64,000 nt of DNA from the NCBI RefSeq assembly GCF_000621865.1, contig NZ_JHXE01000020.1, positions 1-64,000 of the forward strand. Reading direction: 5' to 3'. This DNA comes from Pseudobutyrivibrio sp. MD2005 (lineage in GTDB: Bacteria > Bacillota > Clostridia > Lachnospirales > Lachnospiraceae). Under the pieces are notes generated by a model. It worked only from the letters and a program-made list of their open reading frames with translations, had not been told where the DNA came from and made no database searches. Both the position numbers and the translations under genes were made by a program. Shown here piece after piece: positions 7,433-16,427 of the stretch; the first letter of the stretch is position 1, and each line of letters opens with the position of its first letter.

Positions 7433-8770
7433 TTATTCTAATTTATAACTTTTCTTCCATAACATAGGAAGTGGTATTGTTAATAATATTGCTTTTAAAA
7501 CATTATCTGCAATCATGCAGCACCATACATATATGAGCCCCTGGTTGAAAACACGAATACCGATATAAGTAGCCAGAATTCTTACAAGCCACATTCCTCC
7601 AAACTCAATAACAAATGGATATTTTGTCTTTCCAAGACCATAATAGATTCCCTCTGAAATAATGTACATACCAAAGAATGGCTCAGAAAAAGCTACCATC
7701 TTTAAAACCATAGCACCTAAAGCTATAACGCTCTCATCCGAGGTAAAAAATCCCATAAGTGGTTCTGCAAAAACAAATAATAATATGCCACTAAATGTCA
7801 TTGCAAGCAGTGTACACACAATACTGCTTACGCAGACAGCATGATATTTATCGTGATTCTGCTCTCCATAGGAAATACCTACCATAGTATTAGCAGCTGA
7901 TTTAAAACCGTAGCCACCAATATAAAACAATTCCTCTGCCCCTACAGCTATGCTATGGGCAGCAAAAATTATAGTGCCCATGTGAGAGACCAAACTTGCA
8001 AAAACAACATATCCAGATGTAGAGGCCACATTGATAAGAAGTACAGGCAATGATAGATTCCACATCTTTTTAGTAATGCTCTTATCGGTTTTGAATATGC
8101 TATCTTTAAACCTAAGATAAGGATTGCTAAAGAATACAATAAGAGTAAGTATTCCTCCTAACGCAGCCGAGATACAAGTAGCATAGGCTGCTCCATCAAC
8201 ACCCATTCCAAGCATGTAGATAAAAATATAATCTAGACATAAGTTTACAGCATTGATAACAATACTAATTATCATAGGAGTTGTTGTATCTTTTGTAGCT
8301 CTTATCGCTGATGACAAAATATAATGTACACTCTTTAGGATAACCGGTACTGAAATCCAGAAGAAATATCTGGTAGCCGCAGGTCTGATTGCTTCTTCAG
8401 CACCCATCCATGTAGCTACAAACGGTGCTACCGCAAAGCATATAACCTCTATAACTGCACCTACGCCTAATGCAAACAATAAACATTGTTTAGCCACTTG
8501 CTTAATCTGGTGCTCTTCTCCTGCACCAATAGCCTGTGCAATAAGTGTCATTGCCGCCACACCAAAAGCATATGGCATGCTTCCTATAAGCCAGGTGATT
8601 GTAGTGGATGTGGATACTGCCGCTGTTGCGTCTGCCCCAAGTCTACCTACCATCGCAGTATCTACATACTGCATCAAAACAGATAGGATTTGCTCTAGCA
8701 TTGTAGGCACAGCCACTGTAACCACAGTCCAAAACACGTTATTATATTTAGAATTAACTTTCATCCTCAT
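7433..8770 (-). CDS. MATE family multidrug efflux transporter
   Basis: About 445 residues with 12 hydrophobic segments and the two homologous halves of MATE pumps. The first half opens with AVPTMLEQILSVLMQYVDTAMVGRLG and the second with SLPVLLINVASTSGYVVFASLVSHMG. Such pumps export cationic compounds by Na+ or H+ antiport. I place the start at 8770 (MRMKVNSK, after GGAAAAAG), which overlaps the end of the J-protein gene. A longer reading to 8824 would run into that gene. The overlap suggests co-transcription with folC and the J-protein gene. Confidence 0.88.
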   Translation of the reverse strand: MRMKVNSKYNNVFWTVVTVAVPTMLEQILSVLMQYVDTAMVGRLGADATAAVSTSTTITWLIGSMPYAFGVAAMTLIAQAIGAGEEHQIKQVAKQCLLFALGVGAVIEVICFAVAPFVATWMGAEEAIRPAATRYFFWISVPVILKSVHYILSSAIRATKDTTTPMIISIVINAVNLCLDYIFIYMLGMGVDGAAYATCISAALGGILTLIVFFSNPYLRFKDSIFKTDKSITKKMWNLSLPVLLINVASTSGYVVFASLVSHMGTIIFAAHSIAVGAEELFYIGGYGFKSAANTMVGISYGEQNHDKYHAVCVSSIVCTLLAMTFSGILLFVFAEPLMGFFTSDESVIALGAMVLKMVAFSEPFFGMYIISEGIYYGLGKTKYPFVIEFGGMWLVRILATYIGIRVFNQGLIYVWCCMIADNVLKAILLTIPLPMLWKKSYKLE

Positions 8771-9224
8771 TATTATCTTTTTCCATTCCATTTGCCCAGA
8801 CCATTGATTGGATTGCTCTAGCAACTCTTATAGCATCAATAGCCTCCATAGCTCGTTTATAATCAGCTTCCTGCTTTTCATATTGAGCTGTAAATTCCTT
8901 CTGCTTTTGTTCAAAAGCTTCTTTTCTTTTCTGCTTTTGCTTTTCAGCTTTTTTCTGAAAAGCAGTATAATCTGCATTGCTTGCTGTCGTACGTTTAGTA
9001 GTCTTTCCTAATACTTTACTATGGGTAAGAACCTTTCCAGCATTGTCCTTAATCAAAAAATTATATGCTTCCACAATACGATTATAGGCAGTTGTATCCA
9101 TATCACCTGTAACATCAGGGTGACATTTCTTTACCAAATCCTTATAAGCAAGCTTAATCTGTGCTTCGCTTGCTGTAATTCCTAATCCAAGTGCCATCAA
9201 GGCTTCCTGTCTAGTTCTTATCAT
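8754..9224 (-). CDS. J-domain (DnaJ-like) protein
   Basis: 156 residues. An N-terminal J domain carries the diagnostic His-Pro-Asp at residues 35-37 (KKCHPDVTG). A long charged, Lys/Glu/Gln-rich coiled-coil follows (about 85-140). It lacks the Gly/Phe, zinc and C-terminal domains of DnaJ, so it is a specialised co-chaperone that would stimulate DnaK ATPase for an unknown client. It overlaps folC by 14 bases and the MATE gene by 17. Confidence 0.85.
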   Translation of the reverse strand: MIRTRQEALMALGLGITASEAQIKLAYKDLVKKCHPDVTGDMDTTAYNRIVEAYNFLIKDNAGKVLTHSKVLGKTTKRTTASNADYTAFQKKAEKQKQKRKEAFEQKQKEFTAQYEKQEADYKRAMEAIDAIRVARAIQSMVWANGMEKDNNEDES

Positions 9225-10422
9225 AACTCCCCAGTACTTCTCCTATAAAATACAATGAACCAAATACTACAATCCTGTTCTCCTGCTTCAAAGCCAATTC
9301 TAACGCTTCATCATATGAATTACATGATGTAGATTCCACCCCTGTGTTATTAATTGCCATTGCAAGCTCCTTTGCCTGCAACGCTCTATTAGAATCCACT
9401 GTAACCGTATAAAACCTTCTTGCAATAGGCGTAATAACCTTAATCATATCAAGGTAATCCTTGTCTGCCATTACAGCCATTATAAATGAAAATTTCTCCT
9501 TTGGAAATTCCATAGCTAAGCTATCGTATAAAGCCTCCACTCCAGATGGATTATGAGCTCCATCTACCATGATAAATGGATCATAAGAAATGATTTGCAT
9601 CCTTCCTGGCCATACAGCTTTTGCAAGTCCTTCATCAATGGTCTGATTATTAACACCTATATCTAGACACTTTATTATATCCACTGCAACTTGTGCGTTT
9701 TTTCTCTGATATTTTCCAAATAATCCTATTATTTTATCTGCAGAAACCTCCCCAGAAATAACATAGTGACTATTAAGTTCTTTACAACGGTTAATAATGA
9801 CATTAGTTGCACCTTCATCCATCTGACCTATTACAACAGGTACTCCGGATTTTATTATTCCAGCCTTCTCAGCCGCAATCTTTTCAATGGTATCTCCTAA
9901 ATACTGAGTATGTTCGAGACCGATCGATGTTATTGCGCAAACCTCTGGCTTCCGCAGTAATCCATTGGTAGAATCCTTTGCACCACCAAGGCCTGTCTCC
10001 AAGACAATATATTTAACGCCCTGTTCTTTGAAATACAAAAGTGCCATGGCCAGCCAATAATCAAACATCGTAGGCTCTAATTCAAGCTTTAGCGACAATA
10101 AGTATTCTCCAAGCCTTGCGACATCATCTTTTGGTATCTGAACACCGTCAATCCGAATGCGCTCTGTATATTCTATTAAATGTGGAGATGTGAAAAGCCC
10201 CACTTTAAAAGGTTCAAAAGACGCAAAAGAAGCAGCCTGTAAGATGCTACTCACAAAAGCTGCTACTGAACCTTTTCCATTGGTTCCAGCTATGTGGATA
10301 ATGCGCATTCCCATTTCTGGATGCTCTAAAACTTCTAAGAGCTCCCGGGTGACATCTCTTCCACATGCTTTACCAAATCTATGTTTATTGTCTATTGTAT
10401 TTACTACTTCTTCGTATGTCAT
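9211..10422 (-). CDS. folC: Dihydrofolate/folylpolyglutamate synthase
   Basis: 403 residues, Mur-ligase fold. P-loop HIAGTNGKGSVAAF lies at about residues 42-55, and the GLGGAKDSTN and DGAHNPSG motifs are in order. It adds glutamate to folates (and may also make dihydrofolate from dihydropteroate), keeping the cofactor in the cell. It lies 4 bp after degV. Folate users dfrA and thyA are at 53-55 kb. Confidence 0.93.
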   Translation of the reverse strand: MTYEEVVNTIDNKHRFGKACGRDVTRELLEVLEHPEMGMRIIHIAGTNGKGSVAAFVSSILQAASFASFEPFKVGLFTSPHLIEYTERIRIDGVQIPKDDVARLGEYLLSLKLELEPTMFDYWLAMALLYFKEQGVKYIVLETGLGGAKDSTNGLLRKPEVCAITSIGLEHTQYLGDTIEKIAAEKAGIIKSGVPVVIGQMDEGATNVIINRCKELNSHYVISGEVSADKIIGLFGKYQRKNAQVAVDIIKCLDIGVNNQTIDEGLAKAVWPGRMQIISYDPFIMVDGAHNPSGVEALYDSLAMEFPKEKFSFIMAVMADKDYLDMIKVITPIARRFYTVTVDSNRALQAKELAMAINNTGVESTSCNSYDEALELALKQENRIVVFGSLYFIGEVLGSYDKN

Positions 10423-10426
10423 TCTT

Positions 10427-11263
10427 TTAGACTACCAAAATAACTCCACCATCATTTGCGTACATGGTGCTGACACCTCTCATGTCTACAATGAAGATTT
10501 CCTTAAATTTGGCTAACGACTCCATTTTTTTCTTTAATGATAGAGCACGCTCTGGACAATTACAATGAGAAATAGCAAGAACCTTTTCCTCGCAATTTGT
10601 AGTAACTTCCATTACACACTTTGTCATTTTATCAATTGCATGTGTCATGCCACGGCCCTTAGCAAGCTGCTGGATATATCCAGTATCTGTAGAACCCATG
10701 ACAGGCTTAATATTAAGTGTCTCAGCAATTGCAGCCTTTAAGCCTGATAATCTACCAGACTTTCTGAATGTCTCAAGTGTCTCGAGAACAAAGAATGTGT
10801 GCTGCTGCTCAATGTATGATTCAACTGCTTCCACAACCTGCTCAAATGACATGCCAGCATTCTCGCATTCAGCTATCTTTAATCCAATAAGTGTCTCGCC
10901 GATTGAGGCAGATCTTGAATTAAATACGTAAACATTTTTTGATTCATTGTCTTCTTCAAAGATATTCTTTGCAAGACAAGCACTATTATATGAGCCAGAA
11001 AGCTCTGCAGATAATGTGACAATATAAATATTTTCTGCATCACATTCCATCTCTTTGATGTATGCATCAGGAGATGGGCATGCAGACTTAGGAGCATTTG
11101 GACTTTCAGCAACAGCTTTAATAAAGCTAGCCTGATCAAATGTCTCATCATCATAAATCTGCTTACCATCTATTTCAAGAATCAATGGTACACTAGCAAA
11201 ATGACCATCCTTCTTCATATCCTCTGTAAGCTCTCCGCAGCTATCTATAATGATTTTATACAT
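10427..11263 (-). CDS. DegV family fatty-acid-binding protein
   Basis: 278 residues. It shows the DegV pattern: early D-S-x-x-E-L, then the LSAELSGSYNSA fatty-acid carboxylate-binding motif and FVLETLETFRKSGRLSG. Family members (FakB type) hold an acyl chain for the kinase FakA. The partner kinase is not in this window. Strong ribosome site GGAGGAATGAGG precedes the ATG. Confidence 0.9.
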   Translation of the reverse strand: MYKIIIDSCGELTEDMKKDGHFASVPLILEIDGKQIYDDETFDQASFIKAVAESPNAPKSACPSPDAYIKEMECDAENIYIVTLSAELSGSYNSACLAKNIFEEDNESKNVYVFNSRSASIGETLIGLKIAECENAGMSFEQVVEAVESYIEQQHTFFVLETLETFRKSGRLSGLKAAIAETLNIKPVMGSTDTGYIQQLAKGRGMTHAIDKMTKCVMEVTTNCEEKVLAISHCNCPERALSLKKKMESLAKFKEIFIVDMRGVSTMYANDGGVILVV

Positions 11264-11381
11264 AATTTCCTCATTCCTCCATCCACGTTGGGATTAATTT
11301 CATATGTATTATATCATTCAAGCATTGCCACGTAAATAGTCTTTATTATTTCAACATGTAGTTTTAATAACCACATGCGTG

Positions 11382-12590
11382 CTAATTCCATTTTACAGTG
11401 ATTACATTTGCATTTTCATCTAAAAGATAATATACAGATGTAAGCCCATCGCAGTAATCTGATATATGCTTCTCTCCGAAGAAATAATCCAAAACTCTAT
11501 TATATAAATCAGAATTACTAAATTTAAGAGATATTTCCGCATCCCCTGCCGCATAGGATTCTCCCAGCTTTGCACCAATAGAATCCACACCGTACCAATC
11601 GTAATACAGCCCGTTATGCACAAAGTAATCATCTGCATTTGATAAGCACTCAGGCACTTCAAAGGTGCTTGTAATCACGTGATTTTGACTGATTTCCTCT
11701 GTAGTCATAGCAAGATATGCATAATTCACACGCTTGGTGGTATCGTTGTTGCTATCTAAATATTTGCTATTGCCCCATGTGACATCCATATAATAATATG
11801 CGCCATCAAGATGCACCAAATTCCATGCATGACTCTCATTATTAGCTGTACCTGTAATAATTGTGCTTGATATTCCAAGCTTATCAAGTAAATACCACGC
11901 TGCATCTGCATAACCCTGACAAACAGTAGACTGATATAAAAAGACACTGAGAATATTTTGATTTTCAAGACTATTGGTATCGTAGTCTACCTTTTCTATA
12001 AGAGTCTCGAAAACATAAAGTGCTTTATCAAAATCGCTGGCCGAGGGACTGATGCCCGAAAGCCATTCTGCAGCCACAGAATCTACTGTAGCCTGGTAGA
12101 TATCCCTCTGATCCTCTGACATTGTATATTTAGGCTCAAACTCAAGACCAACTACATTATTATTGCTGGTGTATGTGTTGTACTGATATCCATTTATCCA
12201 GAATAATCCACCATAATCAGCTAAAACCGCCTCATAAGCATTGGCAAGCACGTCTTTATCCTTAGTAGATAGAGTAATTCTATCTGAATAATTCTCTATA
12301 CAGGAATATATCTGATCATAAGCTGTCTGCTCTTCCTCCGTGAGCTGCTGATATGCATATCTATCGTAAGAAACGCTTTCTACCATGACAGCATCCTGCA
12401 ACATGGAATTGCCCGATGAATTTTCGCCATACCAATTTGCCAATCCATTCAGCCCAGCACTGCGCATAATCTGCGTAGGATTAAAGCTTCCATTTTTAAT
12501 GCTTAAAACAACGCATATTGCAATGAATATACCGGTAATTATTGTCAAAGTTCCTATTAAATTTAGTAGGAAATGTATTATCTTTTTCAA
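11382..12590 (-). CDS. Membrane-anchored transglutaminase-like protein
   Basis: 402 residues beginning with a TTG start, chosen because AAGGAG lies 6 bases upstream. One N-terminal hydrophobic anchor (7-30) leads into an extracytoplasmic region. The transglutaminase-like core is near residues 200-275: Cys in STVCQGYADAAWYLLDKLGI, His in NNESHAWNLV and Asp in YYMDVTWGN. This is a second envelope protein of the class found at 1436-2665, without Ig-like modules. Substrate unknown. Confidence 0.82.
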   Translation of the reverse strand: MKKIIHFLLNLIGTLTIITGIFIAICVVLSIKNGSFNPTQIMRSAGLNGLANWYGENSSGNSMLQDAVMVESVSYDRYAYQQLTEEEQTAYDQIYSCIENYSDRITLSTKDKDVLANAYEAVLADYGGLFWINGYQYNTYTSNNNVVGLEFEPKYTMSEDQRDIYQATVDSVAAEWLSGISPSASDFDKALYVFETLIEKVDYDTNSLENQNILSVFLYQSTVCQGYADAAWYLLDKLGISSTIITGTANNESHAWNLVHLDGAYYYMDVTWGNSKYLDSNNDTTKRVNYAYLAMTTEEISQNHVITSTFEVPECLSNADDYFVHNGLYYDWYGVDSIGAKLGESYAAGDAEISLKFSNSDLYNRVLDYFFGEKHISDYCDGLTSVYYLLDENANVITVKWN

Positions 12591-12610
12591 ATATTCTCCT
12601 TAAAAAAATA

Positions 12611-12635
12611 AGGCAGCGTATTAACTACGCTGCCT
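12611..12635 (-). terminator. Terminator of the cold-shock gene
   Basis: AGGCAGCGTA/TACGCTGCCT form a perfect 10-bp stem. On the minus strand TTATTTTTTT follows, just before the ribosome site of the next gene. Confidence 0.88.
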
Positions 12636-12722
12636 CTCCCCTTAATCTTTTTTGTGTTGCCTATAGCTTGTTTTTCATAACATAACCAAAGGTATCCCGA
12701 AAAATAGATTAATGAAATTTGA

Positions 12723-12926
12723 TTAACGTACTACTGTTACGTTAACAGCCTGTGGTCCCTTTGCCCCATCAGTTACTTCATACTCAACTGTAGCACCTTC
12801 TTCGAGAGTCTTAAAGCCCTCTGAATTGATACCGCTGAAGTGAACGAATACATCGTTTCCAGCTTCGTCTGAGATAAATCCGTAGCCCTTTGAATTGTTG
12901 AACCACTTAACTGTACCTTTGCTCAT
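12723..12926 (-). CDS. cspA: Cold-shock protein (Csp family)
   Basis: 67 residues, one cold-shock domain with RNP1 (KGYGFI) and RNP2 (VFVHFS) motifs. It binds single-stranded RNA/DNA and acts as an RNA chaperone. GGAGG lies just before the ATG, and about 150 bp of upstream untranslated sequence fits post-transcriptional control typical of csp genes. Confidence 0.95.
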   Translation of the reverse strand: MSKGTVKWFNNSKGYGFISDEAGNDVFVHFSGINSEGFKTLEEGATVEYEVTDGAKGPQAVNVTVVR

Positions 12927-13096
12927 GCTAAAGTACCTCCAATATATTACTTGCCAAGTCTTCCTTGACTATATTTAGTTTAACAGAACACTTATTCAAA
13001 GTAAAGAAAATGTCCGAATATTTTGTACAAATTTTTGTTTTCGTTACTTAATAGCTGTAAAACTTAATCTATAAAGGAGGTTCGTAACACTTTTTT

Positions 13097-14605
13097 CTAG
13101 TTTGCAGCTGCTTTTTCAGGAAGGACTCCAGTTGTTCTGACAAGAATCTTCGGTCCGCCCTTCTTTTCAATATAATCTTCTGTAATAATTACCTGTCCAA
13201 TATTATCATCCTTAGGAATCTCATACATAATATCAAGCATGAATTCCTCAATGATTGATCTGAGGCCTCGAGCCCCTAGCTTTTTATCAAGAGCTTTCTT
13301 TGCGATTGCATGTAAAGCACCGTCATCAAACTCAAGCTTAACCTCATCAAGCTCCAAAAGCTTTTGATATTGCTTAATGATAGCATTTTTTGGCTCTTTA
13401 AGGATTCGAACCAACATATCCTCATCCAGCATCTCTGTAGCAAATACAATAGGAAGACGGCCGATAAACTCTGGTATCATACCAAACTCTCTAAGATCCT
13501 CTACAGTAACCTTCTGAAGAATATTTTTATCATCATCATATTTATCCTTTAGATCAGCCATAAATCCCATAGATGAATGCTTATTTAAGCGAGACTTAAT
13601 GATTTCATCCATAGCTGGGAATGCTCCGCCACAGATAAATAAAATATTTCTAGTGTTGATTGTGGTTGTTGGAACCATAGCATTTTTGCTTGAAGCACCA
13701 ATTGGCACCTCCACATCAGCTCCCTCAAGAAGCTTCAGCATACCTTGCTGTACTGATTCGCCACTAACATCACGCTGATTTGCATTTTTCTTTTTAGCAA
13801 GCTTATCAATCTCATCAATAAAGATGATACCCTGCTGACATCTTTCTACATCATTGCCCGCTGCTGCAAGAAGCTTACTAACAACCGACTCAATATCATC
13901 ACCTATATAACCTGCTTCAGTCAAAGATGTAGCATCTGTGATTGCAAGAGGTACATCAAGAAGTCTTGCTAATGTACGAACCAAATATGTCTTTCCAGAA
14001 CCTGTAGGTCCAAGCATAAGCATATTTGACTTTTCGATTTCGATATCATCCATAGTTCCTGTAGCAACTCTCTTGTAATGATTGTAAACTGCTACAGACA
14101 TAACTTTCTTTGCATAATCCTGACCAACGACATAATCATCAAGCTTCTCTTTGATTTTGTGAGGAGGAATGATGTTATTTATATCTATTGCTGGTGCTGG
14201 TCTGTCTTCTTTTTCCTTTGAGCCTGCTGCGCCATGTGCATTTTTAACCTTTGGTCCTTCGCCGAATAGACTACCTAGATTTAAAAAACTTATATTTGGC
14301 ATTTTAGACATATCAACATTACTCTTTGAATTGTCTCCTCCGCCTAGGCCGAAGCTACCCATTGAATCAAATGTGTGCTGCATACAGTCTCGACATACAC
14401 TCATTCCTGGAGCCAACTTTATAAGTGGACCAGTAATATTATCTGGCCTATGACAGATATAGCAAAACTCTGTTGGCTTTGATTCTTTCTTTTCTTCTGT
14501 ATCTTTGTGGATTTCTTGTCCTGTAACTTCCTCTATAACCTCATCTGAAATATCCACTGTATTTTTCTCATCTGGGTCAAATTCTCTAAAATCCTGATCT
14601 GACAT
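13097..14605 (-). CDS. clpX: Divergent ClpX-type AAA+ unfoldase
   Basis: 502 residues, about 80 longer than usual ClpX. An acidic 45-residue N-terminal extension precedes a zinc-binding domain (Cys48, 51, 71, 74). A Gly/Ser-rich insert of about 60 residues follows, then the AAA+ core: Walker A GPTGSGKT (199-206), pore loop GYIG (232-235) and Walker B IIFIDEID (260-267). The ClpP-docking IGF loop is reduced to S-M-G-F near 346. It unfolds proteins for ClpP or alone. No clpP is adjacent. It may be a second ClpX paralogue. Last gene of a four-gene operon. Confidence 0.88.
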   Translation of the reverse strand: MSDQDFREFDPDEKNTVDISDEVIEEVTGQEIHKDTEEKKESKPTEFCYICHRPDNITGPLIKLAPGMSVCRDCMQHTFDSMGSFGLGGGDNSKSNVDMSKMPNISFLNLGSLFGEGPKVKNAHGAAGSKEKEDRPAPAIDINNIIPPHKIKEKLDDYVVGQDYAKKVMSVAVYNHYKRVATGTMDDIEIEKSNMLMLGPTGSGKTYLVRTLARLLDVPLAITDATSLTEAGYIGDDIESVVSKLLAAAGNDVERCQQGIIFIDEIDKLAKKKNANQRDVSGESVQQGMLKLLEGADVEVPIGASSKNAMVPTTTINTRNILFICGGAFPAMDEIIKSRLNKHSSMGFMADLKDKYDDDKNILQKVTVEDLREFGMIPEFIGRLPIVFATEMLDEDMLVRILKEPKNAIIKQYQKLLELDEVKLEFDDGALHAIAKKALDKKLGARGLRSIIEEFMLDIMYEIPKDDNIGQVIITEDYIEKKGGPKILVRTTGVLPEKAAAN

Positions 14606-14614
14606 GCTTAACTC

Positions 14615-15589
14615 CTATCTATCAACTTCAAAAAACTTGAATACCTCTGCGTAATATTCCAAAATTATATCATCAGTAGCATTGAAAATTTCGTGCTTAC
14701 TTCCCTCAAATCGAATGACTTTACAGTCTTTTGCAAGCTCTGCAAATTCGTTCTGTGCCTCTGGAACAACCAGCGTATCCATTGCCGCTTGCATTATTAT
14801 AACAGGAATTTCTACCAAGCTGGCTTTTTTAAGAATTTTTTTAGAAACATTAACTGATTCCTTTGACCACCCATATGTAGCGCCATTTGTCTGATAGTGC
14901 TCATCCCTTTCTCGCTCGTTATACTGATATGTATATCTGGCTTTTGAAAGACAAGAGCATTTCGGATACTTAAAGGAATGATCATAATCATGATGTCCCA
15001 AAATGTATTTTTTTCTGAAGAATGGCAGTATCGTAAGGATTGATACCATTTTCACTACTGGCTTTGGTCTTCTACCAGTTTTAAGCTTTATCATTGGGGA
15101 TGATAAGATAGCCCTTTCAAACACTCTTGGGTATTTTTCCAAATAAAGAGCTCCGATTGCTCCTCCCATAGAGTGAGCAAAAAGGAACAAACGCTCAGTA
15201 ATACTTTCAGGAATAACCACTTTTTCAATAAACTCGTTAAAGTCTACTATATAGTCCTCAAATCTGTCTACGTGCACTTTGCACAATCCTTTGACCTGTC
15301 TGTCTGAAAGGCCATGGCCACGATGCTCTACTATGAATACTGAATACCCCATCTGATAGAAGTAATACAGTGTTTCAGTGTATTTACTAATGAACTCACA
15401 AAAGCCATGGCTCATTACTATTGCAGCTTTTTCCTCTGGATTTATAAGAGTTTGGTAGTGAAGCTTAAGGCCATCTCTTGTAGTTATGTACCCGTCTTTA
15501 ATTTTCTCATTTAGAAAAGGAAGGACTTTGCCCTTCATAGAATCGGCAAAATCCTGCTCCTTAATAAAATAATTTTCTATTGTCTTCAT
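14615..15589 (-). CDS. Alpha/beta hydrolase, lysophospholipase-like
   Basis: 324 residues with the serine-hydrolase nucleophile elbow HSMGG (in LFAHSMGGAIGALYL), the EHRGHGLSDR motif of lysophospholipase/monoglyceride lipase proteins, an Asp in MDTLVVP and a C-terminal His in EGSKHEI. No signal peptide, so it acts in the cytoplasm or at the inner membrane face. It stands directly after a glycerophosphodiester phosphodiesterase gene, so together they could strip acyl chains and then hydrolyse the head group of phospholipids. Confidence 0.87.
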   Translation of the reverse strand: MKTIENYFIKEQDFADSMKGKVLPFLNEKIKDGYITTRDGLKLHYQTLINPEEKAAIVMSHGFCEFISKYTETLYYFYQMGYSVFIVEHRGHGLSDRQVKGLCKVHVDRFEDYIVDFNEFIEKVVIPESITERLFLFAHSMGGAIGALYLEKYPRVFERAILSSPMIKLKTGRRPKPVVKMVSILTILPFFRKKYILGHHDYDHSFKYPKCSCLSKARYTYQYNERERDEHYQTNGATYGWSKESVNVSKKILKKASLVEIPVIIMQAAMDTLVVPEAQNEFAELAKDCKVIRFEGSKHEIFNATDDIILEYYAEVFKFFEVDR

Positions 15590-15590
15590 G

Positions 15591-16427
15591 TTAATCCCAT
15601 TTATAACTATTTACAATTTGAAGTGCAACATCTGGGTAATTAGTGATAATTCCATCCAATCCCATATCACAAGCCATATGTAAATTTTGTTTAGAATTCA
15701 CAGTCCAGGTGTTAATCTTGATACCAAGCTCGTGACATCTCTCAACATAGTTAGGGTACTGCACATTATAAAGCGCAGGATGTAAAGCCTCTACACCATG
15801 CTCTTTTCCATATTCCGGCATATTAAGAGTGCCATCCATGTAAAGAAATCCTGTGCGGGCTTCTGGAAACAGCTCCTTTATTCGCATAATACTATAGTGA
15901 TTAAAGGATGAATAGATTACTCTGTCTTCCATGCCAAATTCCTTTGTCATGGCAACTATATCCTCCTCGATACCTTCGTAGAAGATAACGCCTGTCTTAA
16001 GCTCGATATTAATGATAAGATCCGTTGGCTTAATCAGCTCAAAAACTTCTCGCATGGTAGGAATAGCAGCTTCCTTGCACTCCGGATGAGTGGCATTGTA
16101 ATTGAATCTGCGAAGCTCTTCTAAGGTATAATCCTTAACACTACCCTTACCATTAGATGTTCTATCAATCTTTTCATCATGAATTACAACAAGCTGCCCA
16201 TCTTTTGTCTTGTGAATATCTAGCTCTATACCATCAGCTCCCATCTCAACAGCTTTTTCAAAGGCTGGCATAGTATTTTCTGGCAAATATCCACTTGCGC
16301 CTCTATGGGCATATACTAAAGGTCTTTTCACTGATGTGCTACCTCTTTTCTTGATACCTTTAAGATTATAAAACTTAATCCTGATTTGTTTTAACAACAA
16401 CCTGGTACGATAAAATCGTTGTTTCAT
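15591..16427 (-). CDS. Glycerophosphodiester phosphodiesterase
   Basis: 278 residues. A basic N-terminal segment of about 33 residues is followed by the GDPD TIM barrel: AHRGASGYLPENT (catalytic HRG), GADGIELDIHKTKDG (metal ligands) and VVIHD. It releases sn-glycerol 3-phosphate from glycerophosphodiesters. The start overlaps the preceding gene by 4 bases (ATGA) and the stop is 2 bp from the lysophospholipase gene, a tight operon. Confidence 0.92.
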   Translation of the reverse strand: MKQRFYRTRLLLKQIRIKFYNLKGIKKRGSTSVKRPLVYAHRGASGYLPENTMPAFEKAVEMGADGIELDIHKTKDGQLVVIHDEKIDRTSNGKGSVKDYTLEELRRFNYNATHPECKEAAIPTMREVFELIKPTDLIINIELKTGVIFYEGIEEDIVAMTKEFGMEDRVIYSSFNHYSIMRIKELFPEARTGFLYMDGTLNMPEYGKEHGVEALHPALYNVQYPNYVERCHELGIKINTWTVNSKQNLHMACDMGLDGIITNYPDVALQIVNSYKWD

